Source: a virus. Taken from it: 23,536 nt of DNA. Numbering within the stretch: the first letter of the stretch is position 1; each line of letters starts with the position of its first letter. Below the pieces are notes generated by a model. The model was not told the DNA's origin. It did no database searches and saw only the letters and a program-made list of their open reading frames with translations. The DNA lies in IMG/VR virus record IMGVR_UViG_3300044620_001324, positions 1 through 23,536 of that record; one strand, written 5' to 3'. The position numbers were made by a program, and so were the translations under genes. Shown here piece after piece: positions 1 through 6,693 of the stretch.

Positions 1-414
1 AACCCAGATGTGGTCTTTCATCGGCTTGTGGTTCAGCCTGCGCATGTAGAGCGCCTGCATCACGGTTTCCGTTGAAATGTCGGGAAGGTTCGGCTCACGC
101 TTCTCCGCCTTGGCCTTGTGCATTTCCTCAACCATTGCGTCCCACGCTTTGATTGCCTTGGCAAACTCCGCGTCCTTCACGATTCGCCACGTCACGATGC
201 CGGGAATTTTCCGCTCGCGCGCTTCGATGACCGCAGACTCGAATACCTGCGGCGATACGGGCGATTGAGGGAGCAACCTGCGAGAACGGCAAAGGTCTGG
301 CGTGTAGTGGTTGATGCACGGCGGCACGTCTCCGGTGTCGCTGCCTGCTAGCTTTGCGCCCGCCGTGATGAGGCTAAGTGCAAGCTCCTCGTCTGTTGTC
401 TCGAAAATTTCCAT
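1..414 (-). CDS. Partial phage protein, possible tail-assembly chaperone position
   Basis: An open frame runs from an ATG at 414 off the left edge of the window, giving 138 codons without a stop. The product starts MEIFETTDEELALSL and is mostly charged and helical, with a Lys/Glu-rich stretch (EEMHKAKAEKREP) around residues 95-110. I do not recognise a family. It follows the putative tail-tube genes, where many siphophages place tail-assembly chaperones, so that role is possible but rests on position only. No Shine-Dalgarno precedes the ATG, as elsewhere in this window. The C-terminus is missing because the window ends, not because the gene is visibly broken. Confidence 0.6.
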   Translation of the reverse strand, partial: MEIFETTDEELALSLITAGAKLAGSDTGDVPPCINHYTPDLCRSRRLLPQSPVSPQVFESAVIEARERKIPGIVTWRIVKDAEFAKAIKAWDAMVEEMHKAKAEKREPNLPDISTETVMQALYMRRLNHKPMKDHIWV

Positions 415-470
415 GTGGTTTGATTGACGTTTGCGGGTTCCGTCTCCCGGCCTTTCGGCGGTGTGAATGG

Positions 471-1100
471 TTAGCCTTGAATCGAAGTGTAAAGCTCTGC
501 CGCTGCCCACGCGCCGATGACGGCGGTGCCGGTAGCGGCGTCTGTGACGGCGATGGCGGCTTTGATGTCGAGCATGTCGCCGGGTAGCAAGCCCGAGGAC
601 GTGAGCGCGAATGAAGTCTCGGCTAGCGTCACGCTGCGGATGCTGACGGCGGCTCCGGCGTAAAGGTTTGCGCCAACAGTGCGGTCGCGGCTGACCTTGC
701 GCACGTCCACGATGAGCGTCGCGGCGGTGTCGGCGATGGTCGTGATACAACCTGCGGAAAAACGCACCGTTACGGTCGCGGCGGCGACGTAGGACGGCGG
801 CAGCACTTTGAGGCAGCGAGCGTAGCGCGTGGTCGCGCCCGCCCCCTTTAGGTCGCTGGTGCCGATGTAGCTGCCAGCCGTGCCGTGCGTGCCGGTGTAG
901 TAGCCGAGGTCATCGGTCGCGCTAGTCGCTGGCAGAACGGTGCCCACGGCATCCCACACGCGCCAGATGTCGAATGGCAGCGGGAGTATCTGGTTCGTGT
1001 CCGTGGCGAGCGATGAGCGCGGATACGATGGCAGGTTTCCGGCAACGGCGAGGTTGCCCTGAATCTGCACATTCGGAAATACTGCCGTGTCCGTGGCCAT
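471..1100 (-). CDS. Putative virion structural protein (209 aa)
   Basis: The 209-residue product starts MATDTAVFPNVQIQGNLAVA and is rich in Ala, Thr, Ser, Gly and Val. It has alternating hydrophobic stretches typical of beta-rich virion proteins and no catalytic motif that I can see. The C-terminal half (VTVRFSAGCITTIADTAATL onward) reads like a jelly-roll or receptor-type sandwich, but that is impression only. It lies 3 bp after the putative tail-tube gene and before the partial gene at the left edge, so a tail or decoration protein is likely. Family not recognised. Confidence 0.7.
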   Translation of the reverse strand: MATDTAVFPNVQIQGNLAVAGNLPSYPRSSLATDTNQILPLPFDIWRVWDAVGTVLPATSATDDLGYYTGTHGTAGSYIGTSDLKGAGATTRYARCLKVLPPSYVAAATVTVRFSAGCITTIADTAATLIVDVRKVSRDRTVGANLYAGAAVSIRSVTLAETSFALTSSGLLPGDMLDIKAAIAVTDAATGTAVIGAWAAAELYTSIQG

Positions 1101-1103
1101 AGC

Positions 1104-1484
1104 TTAGGCGACTGCGAAGCGGCTGGAATACTTGGCCGTGACTTTCTTGAGGCCGTTGCGCTCGTTGTCCACGGTCGCGGTGTCGCGGTAGAATCCACCA
1201 GCCGAGCGACCAAAGTAGGTGGTCGAATTGACGGGCACGAACGCCGTGTAGAAGTTGTGGACGAAAAGGCTGCTCACCGTGGTGATGTCCAGCGTCTCGC
1301 CTTCGATGTCGAGTTCGCCCTGAGGGTCGCCGACAACTTTGCCGCGCGCCTGCCCGTTGATGCCGGGAATCCACTCGTTAATTTCCGGTGAGACGGTGAC
1401 GGAAAACTTGGAGCAGTTGATGCCAAGCTCTTCGCTTGCGATGCCCCAGACTCCGTTGGTGAAGGATACGAGTTGAACGGCCAT
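1104..1484 (-). CDS. Putative major tail tube protein
   Basis: This 126-residue product starts MAVQLVSFTNGVWGIASEEL. It has a central motif GDPQGELDIEGETLD (about residues 52-66), reminiscent of phage tail tube proteins, where a beta-sandwich fold carries this kind of Gly/Glu-rich hairpin. Size and place (after connector genes, before a putative chaperone) fit a siphophage tail tube subunit or gpV N-terminal equivalent. The assignment is by composition and synteny; I recognise no diagnostic signature. Neighbours are separated by only 2-3 bp. Confidence 0.6.
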   Translation of the reverse strand: MAVQLVSFTNGVWGIASEELGINCSKFSVTVSPEINEWIPGINGQARGKVVGDPQGELDIEGETLDITTVSSLFVHNFYTAFVPVNSTTYFGRSAGGFYRDTATVDNERNGLKKVTAKYSSRFAVA

Positions 1485-1486
1485 GA

Positions 1487-1678
1487 TTAGGATTTGGTGG
1501 GTGTTGCGGGTGCGGGTTTCGAAAGTTGTTTTTCCAGCGAGGCGAGTTGCTGTTTTTCGTCGGCGATAGTCGCGCTGCGATCCACGTTGTCTTTCAGCGC
1601 CTCGATCGCGGCGATGGAACTGCGCAATCCTGCGGCCATTTCGCGGAGTTGGGTTTCCTGCTGTGAAGATAGCGCCAT
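1487..1678 (-). CDS. Small coiled-coil protein, phage hypothetical
   Basis: A 63-residue protein, MALSSQQETQLREMAAGL at its N-terminus, with heptad-like spacing of Leu/Ile/Ala (residues 8-52) indicating a single helix or short coiled coil. The tail is Pro/Thr/Lys-rich (SKPAPATPTKS). It sits between two connector/tail genes with short gaps, so it is probably translated in the same operon. No function can be given; small helical proteins here may be accessory morphogenesis factors. Confidence 0.55.
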   Translation of the reverse strand: MALSSQQETQLREMAAGLRSSIAAIEALKDNVDRSATIADEKQQLASLEKQLSKPAPATPTKS

Positions 1679-1695
1679 AGTGGTTCGCTTCTACG

Positions 1696-2106
1696 TCAAA
1701 CGCTTGCGACTTGCAAGGGAATTGTGCGGGTGAACACGCGAAAATTGCTGCGCGTTTCCATCGTCGTCCTTGCGGCCTCGGTCATTACGAGCAGCCATGT
1801 GAAATTCGCTGTGACGTAAGCGGATGTTGCCGGGGATACAAGCGAAGCCTCCACTTTGGCAAATACATCGTTCGCCTCGTCCGCGTCGCGGTTGACGGTG
1901 TGGAATGAAACGTCGAGTTGCGCGGCGTAGGGCTTCTGCCCTTCCAGCATTTTCTCGCCAACCTCGGCCTTCACCACGATGCGCTCCGTCGCTGTCTCCG
2001 CGCTGCTGTTGAACGCCTCAACCTGCAAGTCGAATGGCAGCGTTGCCGACGCCCGTAGCGCCTGAATTGCCCACGCTTCGATTTTGTTGCCGATGGTCTG
2101 TTGCAT
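1696..2106 (-). CDS. Putative connector or tail-terminator protein (136 aa)
   Basis: The product starts MQQTIGNKIEAWAIQALRAS. Its layout is an N-terminal helix, then ERIVVKAEVGEKMLEGQKPYAAQLDVSFHT-like strands with a DADEANDVFAKVEASL helix; the whole order (helix, strand, strand, helix, strand) resembles small neck or tail-terminator proteins of siphophages. This is a structural impression plus gene order, not a family match. Its start codon overlaps the stop of the upstream gene (TAATG at 2104-2108), which implies translational coupling. Confidence 0.6.
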   Translation of the reverse strand: MQQTIGNKIEAWAIQALRASATLPFDLQVEAFNSSAETATERIVVKAEVGEKMLEGQKPYAAQLDVSFHTVNRDADEANDVFAKVEASLVSPATSAYVTANFTWLLVMTEAARTTMETRSNFRVFTRTIPLQVASV

Positions 2107-2459
2107 TACTCGGAAGCTGTTGGGTCGCCAACTGTGATGTAAAAAATGCCGTCGCGCTCGTCCACGTCGAGGATGACGTGATCTTGCCCGCGCACCGTTA
2201 CTGGCGTGAATTTCGGCGGCTCGCCATTCGGGAATTTCACCGTGTCGGCGTAGTCAGTGAGCAAGCTCTTTTTGATGGCAAGCAACTGCGATCCAGACTC
2301 GCCGACTCCGCCTGGCAAAAGCACGTCGCCGAATGCGTTCGTGCCGATGACGCACGGGATCGCGCTCATCGTGCCAATGGTCGCGACGCAGGCGGTGCCG
2401 TATTCTGCCGATTGGCAGGCGGCTAGTTCATCGTGTGCAGATGCAAAGGCGTTTGCCAT
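2106..2459 (-). CDS. Putative head-tail connector protein (117 aa)
   Basis: The 117-residue product starts MANAFASAHDELAACQSAEY and ends in a beta-rich half with a typical VRGQDHVILDVDERDGIFYI motif. Length, beta content and position between the head genes and the tail tube are like the lambda gpFII group of head-tail joining proteins, but I cannot show homology by eye. It is the first conventional virion gene after the glycosylation cassette. Its stop overlaps the next start, so it should be co-translated with that gene. Confidence 0.6.
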   Translation of the reverse strand: MANAFASAHDELAACQSAEYGTACVATIGTMSAIPCVIGTNAFGDVLLPGGVGESGSQLLAIKKSLLTDYADTVKFPNGEPPKFTPVTVRGQDHVILDVDERDGIFYITVGDPTASE

Positions 2460-2489
2460 TCGCGCACCTTAGCGGCACGCGCGGGAGTG

Positions 2490-3479
2490 TCAAGACAACG
2501 CGTCGAGCACGGTGCGGGCGGCGGCTTCCCATGTCCAGTTCGGAGCGGGAGTCATGTGTGGATAAAGCAGCGAGTGCATCATTGCGCCCTTCATCGCGTA
2601 TGTGATTTCCTCAGGCGTTTGCACCGCCCAATGGTTCTCATCCTTGGTCGCGTAGATGCGGTGAGTGATGGCCTCGCGCACGTCCGCATGGCCGGTCATT
2701 GCGTTCGCTACGATGCGCCGCCCGCACGATGCGTATTCTTGCAGCACAAGGTTATTGCCGCCTTCGCACCGATTCGGGAAAAGCCCGAAGTCGGTGTGCG
2801 CCATCTCGCGCGCGAGGGCCGCGTGACTGAGTTGCGGAAGGATGGTGAACTGCGAATCGGTGATGCCGTTGTTGCGCAACAGGCTGCGGAAAAACTCCGG
2901 CTGAGTTGCGCCGTGCGCCAGCGGGCTGATTACCTTAGTGTGCGCCATCGTCTTGAAAAGCGCAGGCCAAGGGTTGTGCCACGCGCAGACAAGGTGCGCC
3001 TCGGGATGCACCTTGGCGAACTCGCGGAAGGCGGCGATCACCAAGTCCTGCCCTTTGCGATACTCGAATTTGCCGCCGCTGAAAATGCGGATCGTGCCAT
3101 CGGGCGTGCGCGGCGGTTGCGGTTTGAAGATGTCGCCGTCAACTCCTTGGATGAGCACGCGCGTATTGAGGATGCCCGCCTCGATGCATCGCTGCTGGCA
3201 CCATGTCGAGCCGACGAAACACACGTCGAATTGCGCGGCGTTCTCTCGCGCGTCCGGTTCAAGCGGCGACTCGAAAAAGTTCATGCACACGTTGACCTTC
3301 CCTCGCGCTGGCGCGAGCGGGCGGAATGCGCCGTCAACCGGCATAAAGCACACGTCAATCGGGTCGTGGTTCGATGTCACCATGACGAAGTGCTTGTCGA
3401 GTTCGCGATACATGTTGGCGTTAAACACGCCCCATCCGTAGCCGGTGCCGGGAGTGCCTGCGAAGTGCATGGTTTTCAT
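2490..3479 (-). CDS. Glycosyltransferase, GT4-like (GT-B fold)
   Basis: A 329-residue protein with the C-terminal half of a GT-B retaining glycosyltransferase. It shows the FSGGKFEYRKGQDLVIAAF region (around residues 152-170), where GT4 enzymes start the nucleotide-sugar domain. Near residue 255 it has RCEGGNNLVLQEYASCG, the acidic loop contacting the donor sugar phosphate. The N-terminal half (GTPGTGYGWGVFN) would bind the acceptor. Donor and acceptor cannot be read from sequence. Its ATG overlaps the stop of the methyltransferase gene by four bases (ATGA), and the TPR-glycosyltransferase lies just upstream, so the three act as a cassette. Likely targets are a virion protein or a host surface glycan (inference). 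Confidence 0.85.
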   Translation of the reverse strand: MKTMHFAGTPGTGYGWGVFNANMYRELDKHFVMVTSNHDPIDVCFMPVDGAFRPLAPARGKVNVCMNFFESPLEPDARENAAQFDVCFVGSTWCQQRCIEAGILNTRVLIQGVDGDIFKPQPPRTPDGTIRIFSGGKFEYRKGQDLVIAAFREFAKVHPEAHLVCAWHNPWPALFKTMAHTKVISPLAHGATQPEFFRSLLRNNGITDSQFTILPQLSHAALAREMAHTDFGLFPNRCEGGNNLVLQEYASCGRRIVANAMTGHADVREAITHRIYATKDENHWAVQTPEEITYAMKGAMMHSLLYPHMTPAPNWTWEAAARTVLDALS

Positions 3480-4078
3480 AGCTTGCGAGCAATCACGCTC
3501 AGATATTTGTCCGGCCCTGCCATAGTTTGCAGGCCAATCTCGCGGACTTCGTGAAGCTCAAAGCCTGAGCGGGCAATAAGAAATAGCCATGCGTCCTTAC
3601 CGAGAACGCTGTAATGGTTCAGATTTGCGACATGGTTGCATGGCGTGTCAGGCATTGGCACTTCCACGTATAGGATGCCGCCCGGTTTAAGCACGCGCGC
3701 AAATTCGTGTAGCACAAAAAAAGGAATCACGGAATGCTCTAAGACGTGCCGCGCCCAAATGCAATCGAACTCATCCACGTAAAAGTATTCCCCGATGCTG
3801 TGCATGTCGATGAACGGGATTCTGTGTCCCAATAAAACGCACGCTTCTAAATCCTCTCTGTTAATCGTTGTTCCGGTAACGTCGAAACCAGACTTGCTGA
3901 ACCATTCAAGCGCCGGGCCTTGCCCGCAGCCCACGTCAAGCACACTCGCTCCCGCTGGCAGCATCGCGGCGACAAGCGGTGCCATCATGTTCGTGATTTC
4001 AGAGTGCTGCGCGGTGGCGGGCTCGGGGTAAGTCTCCGCTGCGCGCGCGGCCATGAAAGATTCAAGCCGGGTGTTCAT
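3476..4078 (-). CDS. Class I SAM-dependent methyltransferase
   Basis: A 200-residue Rossmann-fold methyltransferase of the Methyltransf_11/23 kind. Motif I VLDVGCGQG lies at residues 46-54. A motif around DCIWARHVLEHSVIPFF (about 104-121) and the following LKPGGILYVEVP strand (about 131-142) are the usual post-motifs. Such enzymes methylate small molecules or glycans. Placed between two glycosyltransferases with ATGA overlaps on both sides, it most likely modifies the sugar they transfer, for example by O-methyl capping. That is inferred from context; DNA methylation is unlikely because no NPPY/DPPY motif is present. Confidence 0.85.
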   Translation of the reverse strand: MNTRLESFMAARAAETYPEPATAQHSEITNMMAPLVAAMLPAGASVLDVGCGQGPALEWFSKSGFDVTGTTINREDLEACVLLGHRIPFIDMHSIGEYFYVDEFDCIWARHVLEHSVIPFFVLHEFARVLKPGGILYVEVPMPDTPCNHVANLNHYSVLGKDAWLFLIARSGFELHEVREIGLQTMAGPDKYLSVIARKL

Positions 4079-5436
4079 AGCAATTCGCTGATTTGTTTGA
4101 TGACGCCTTGCCAGCCACCTTCACGCTCCTGGCGAAACAGGCGCATCGTCGGATACCATGGCGAGTCGCTGCGACCAAGCAGCCACCGCCAGTCAGGGGA
4201 GTGCGGTGTCAGCATCCAAACATTGCAGGACAGCGCGCCAGCGAGATGGGCAATGGCGGTGTCCACGGTAATGAGCAGGTCGAGTTGCTGGAGCGCCTGC
4301 GCGGTGTGAGTCCAGTCGCTTATAAGTGGCGCGAGATCCGTCACGTTGCGCAGCTTGGCTACCTCATCGGCGCGCGGGCCGCACTGGAGCGAGTAAAAAG
4401 AGCATTCAGGGTGCGCGTCCACGAGAGGCTGGAATAACTCTGGCTCGAAGCTCCTGAACTCGTCGCGACCGTGCCGAGGCGAGCCGGCCCAAACCAGCGC
4501 GACATTAAATGATCCAGCCTCAAGTTTCTCGTCGGATATGATACCAGCGCCGCCGGTCCTGATATACGGCACCGCGCTTGGTATTGACGCGAGCGTGGTG
4601 CCCATACGAAACGGAAGGCTCATGGTCGGGACGTGGTAATCATAGGCCATCTCGCTGGCATCCGTCACAAAAGCGTCCACGCCGTCGGCGGTAAGGATGA
4701 TATTTTTAAGCGCGGCGTCTCCTCGAAAAATAATACGGCAACCAGGCCACTGATTTTTAAGTTCCGCGCAGTAGCGGACCATCTGAAAAGTATCTCCGTA
4801 GCCCTGCTCCTGAGTGACGAGCAGCGTCTTACCGTCCAAACACTCGCCATTCCATGATGGAACATCCGTGATAAACAACTTCGCCGGGAAACTGTCCACA
4901 AAGTGCCTGCTTTCGTAGAGCCTGAATCCTTCCTCTAAGTCGCCAAGCAGCAGCTTGATCATCCCGCTGCTAAACTTCGCTCCGTGGCTCTCCGGGTCGA
5001 GATTCAACACGGCCTCAAACTCAGCATCCGCCGCGTCATACTTGCCCTCGTAGCGTAGCGCGTCGCCAAGATTTACGCGGGCAGCAGCGTTTGTCGGGTC
5101 AATCTGCGTGGCGAGGTTGAAGCAAATCGTCGCCTTCGCGTGGTGCCCGACCTTAAGCATCATCACGCCGAGGTTCGACATGGCGTGTGCCTTAGTGTCC
5201 ATCTCAACACCAGGGCACGTCAGCACCTTCTGGTAGCACTCCGCCGCTGCGTAGCGGTCCGACGGGTTGTCTGCCGTCGCCTGCAATGCCGCGCCGAGAT
5301 TAAACCACACGGCGGCGTCCAACGGGTCAAATTCAAGATGCTTACGCCAGAGCGGGATCGCTTCGGCCCACTTTTTGTCGCGCTGCAAGTCCTGCGCACG
5401 CTGGAGCGCTTCGATGTTAATGGTTCGTGCGGTCAT
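4075..5436 (-). CDS. TPR-repeat glycosyltransferase-like protein (GT9/GT41-like C-terminus)
   Basis: This 453-residue protein has three to four tetratricopeptide repeats in residues 1-160 (AAVWFNLGAAL, AHAMSNLGVMML, AAARVNLGDAL and neighbouring helices). A glycosyltransferase B-type module follows. The C-terminal part contains NVALVWAGSPRHGRDEFRSF, LLITVDTAIAHLAGAL (about residues 388-403) and PDWRWLLGRSDSPWYP, a set typical of TPR-linked heptosyltransferase-like enzymes. Such proteins often glycosylate protein targets, the TPR array binding the acceptor. The start is an ATG coupled to the upstream stop (ATGA), and the stop overlaps the methyltransferase start. The substrate cannot be told from sequence. 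Confidence 0.85.
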   Translation of the reverse strand: MTARTINIEALQRAQDLQRDKKWAEAIPLWRKHLEFDPLDAAVWFNLGAALQATADNPSDRYAAAECYQKVLTCPGVEMDTKAHAMSNLGVMMLKVGHHAKATICFNLATQIDPTNAAARVNLGDALRYEGKYDAADAEFEAVLNLDPESHGAKFSSGMIKLLLGDLEEGFRLYESRHFVDSFPAKLFITDVPSWNGECLDGKTLLVTQEQGYGDTFQMVRYCAELKNQWPGCRIIFRGDAALKNIILTADGVDAFVTDASEMAYDYHVPTMSLPFRMGTTLASIPSAVPYIRTGGAGIISDEKLEAGSFNVALVWAGSPRHGRDEFRSFEPELFQPLVDAHPECSFYSLQCGPRADEVAKLRNVTDLAPLISDWTHTAQALQQLDLLITVDTAIAHLAGALSCNVWMLTPHSPDWRWLLGRSDSPWYPTMRLFRQEREGGWQGVIKQISELL

Positions 5437-5738
5437 AAATCCTTTCGGCCGGCCAGCGCGCGGCGAACTTCATCGCCCATTTCCTGCTCTGGAAATAGCT
5501 CGATTTCGTTGTGACATGTGACGCAGCAAAGACACGCTTCGCGTAGCTGCTCTGGCGTGGTAATGTTTCGGCGCTTGCGGCTGTGCGCGAACGTGAGAAA
5601 CATCCCGCGCTGGCATCCGATCTTGCGGATCTCGCATTGCGTGATTCCGAGTCGCACACACTCCGCCTTGAGTTCCTTGCGTGCGGCATTCCATTCGCGG
5701 CCTTTCTTGCCGATGCGTTTTAGCGGAGTGCGTTTCAC
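5433..5738 (-). CDS. Small Cys-rich HNH-like nuclease
   Basis: I choose the GTG at 5738, giving 101 residues starting (M)KRTPLKRIGKKGREW. The longer frame upstream is out-of-frame shadow of the neighbouring gene. The protein has two Cys clusters (TQCEIRKIGC near 34-42; ACLCCVTCHNEIE near 68-80) and AHSRKRR in between, the pattern of small phage HNH proteins with a zinc-bound beta-beta-alpha fold and an AH motif. A nicking or packaging-related nuclease is plausible. Both ends are coupled to neighbours: GTGA with the upstream 84-residue gene, ATGA with the TPR gene. Confidence 0.75.
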   Translation of the reverse strand: MKRTPLKRIGKKGREWNAARKELKAECVRLGITQCEIRKIGCQRGMFLTFAHSRKRRNITTPEQLREACLCCVTCHNEIELFPEQEMGDEVRRALAGRKDL

Positions 5739-5989
5739 TTCGTCTTTCTTTTTTTTGGCTGTCGCCCGTTGCGACGAGCAGCAGCAGCCTTGGCGTCGCT
5801 CTTGATGCTTCCAAGCGCGGCGGCGGCTGAGACGACGGGCGCAAACGCCACCTTGATAAAGCGACGGCCTTCCGTGATTTTCGTCTCCGTGACGACGCAG
5901 ATGCCAAGGTCGCGGGAATTGATCGTGGTTCCTTGCGCTGGAAACGGCTCGCGGGCCGACCATTCGATCCAGTCTTTTTCGTGCTTCAT
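5735..5989 (-). CDS. Small basic protein with ALGSIKS...AAARRNG tail
   Basis: An 84-residue protein starting MKHEKDWIEWSAREPFPAQG. The first 50 residues look like a small beta domain. The C-terminal third (ALGSIKSDAKAAAARRNG, then Lys/Arg-rich) matches a short basic motif seen at the ends of many mobile-element proteins. A relative of the motif occurs in the 58-residue gene near the right end (22994-23170). Function unknown; nucleic-acid contact is plausible from the charge. It is first in its operon, with a promoter just upstream and no Shine-Dalgarno. Confidence 0.65.
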   Translation of the reverse strand: MKHEKDWIEWSAREPFPAQGTTINSRDLGICVVTETKITEGRRFIKVAFAPVVSAAAALGSIKSDAKAAAARRNGRQPKKRKTK

Positions 5990-5995
5990 GCGCGC

Positions 5996-6024
5996 ATCAA
6001 GCCATCGTTGGCTTTAATCGTCAA
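5996..6024 (-). promoter_or_regulatory. Promoter for the cassette/tail operon, probably leaderless
   Basis: On the minus strand a -35 TTGACG (6024-6019), a 17-bp spacer and an extended -10 (TGG followed by CTTGAT, 6001-5996) are followed after only six bases by the ATG at 5989. The -10 itself is weak (three of six), but the TG extension and geometry match other starts in this window. Transcription should begin at or within a base or two of the start codon. Confidence 0.5.
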
Positions 6025-6064
6025 GTGCAAAAGCAAGGGCCGCTCAGATTTCTCCGAGCGGCCC
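6025..6064 (-). terminator. Intrinsic terminator after the capsid operon
   Basis: A perfect 9-bp inverted repeat (GGGCCGCTC at 6037-6045 and GAGCGGCCC at 6056-6064) with a 10-base loop is followed on the minus strand by the T-rich run TTGCTTTTGCAC. It lies about 30 bp past the stop of the last gene of the capsid operon and just upstream of the next promoter. The T tract is interrupted, so termination may be partial. Confidence 0.65.
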
Positions 6065-6091
6065 GAGATGAGTACCAACCCTACGCGAAAC

Positions 6092-6490
6092 TTAGAAGCT
6101 GCCGACGCGGTTCTTGAGACCGACCATCACCGCCGAAGTCGTGAACGTCGCGGTGGTGCTGGTAGTCAGCGCCTTGAACTGCACGTAGCGCCGAACCGCC
6201 TTCGGATCGAGCGCGACCGTGGCGAGCGTGCTGGCCGCAGTGACGGCAGCGAACGTCGGTGTCGTGAGCGCCGTGAACGTGGTGTTGTCGGCGCTGTCGA
6301 GTAGCGAATAAGTGATCGTCGCGCCGCCGTCCGTGTTTGCACCGGCAGCGGAAAGAACGATCATCAGATTGCCGACGTAGCCGGTGAGGTCAACGCCAAC
6401 GCCGGTCTGCGTTCCAGCAGCCACGAGGACGTGTTTGTTGAGCAGCGTGGTGGCGGTGAGTGCGCCGTTGAGATCAGGATTGAGTGCCAT
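6092..6490 (-). CDS. Putative head decoration or structural protein (132 aa)
   Basis: The product starts MALNPDLNGALTATTLLNKH and is Thr/Ala/Val-rich with alternating polarity throughout, as in beta-sandwich virion proteins. The middle carries ATITYSLLDSADNTTFTAL (about residues 58-76), a stretch seen in jelly-roll-like capsid accessory proteins. There are no cysteines and no enzyme motif. It is the last gene of the head operon, two genes after the major capsid protein, where decoration proteins often lie. A terminator follows about 30 bp past its stop. Confidence 0.65.
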   Translation of the reverse strand: MALNPDLNGALTATTLLNKHVLVAAGTQTGVGVDLTGYVGNLMIVLSAAGANTDGGATITYSLLDSADNTTFTALTTPTFAAVTAASTLATVALDPKAVRRYVQFKALTTSTTATFTTSAVMVGLKNRVGSF

Positions 6491-6493
6491 AGG

Positions 6494-6691
6494 TTATGCG
6501 GTTTTCTTGATTGGTTGTGCGGTGGATTTTTGAGCGGGTTCAGGCTTTGCTTGCGGCAGTATCTCCACAACGTCGTGCGTCATGGCGAGCTTACGGTAGA
6601 TGTCCTCAGGAAGAAGCACTTCGTCGCCCTCATTGAGGGCTTTGCCGTCGTGCGTCGTTCCTCGGACAACTTTGCAAATGCGGTCAGGCAT
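6494..6691 (-). CDS. Small beta-barrel-like phage protein (65 aa)
   Basis: The product starts MPDRICKVVRGTTHDGKALN. The first 45 residues (KVVRGTTHDGKALNEGDEVL) look like a small SH3-like barrel, and the last 20 are Lys/Pro/Gln-rich. It sits directly after the capsid fusion gene with a 2-bp gap, where head accessory or head-completion proteins are found. No known family is recognised. Expression is presumably coupled to the capsid gene. Confidence 0.65.
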   Translation of the reverse strand: MPDRICKVVRGTTHDGKALNEGDEVLLPEDIYRKLAMTHDVVEILPQAKPEPAQKSTAQPIKKTA

Positions 6692-6693
6692 GA

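Noticed and set aside
2433-3554. A 373-codon plus-strand open frame
   Set aside because: It is antisense to the glycosyltransferase gene, which has family motifs; the plus-strand product is Arg/His-rich without known features.
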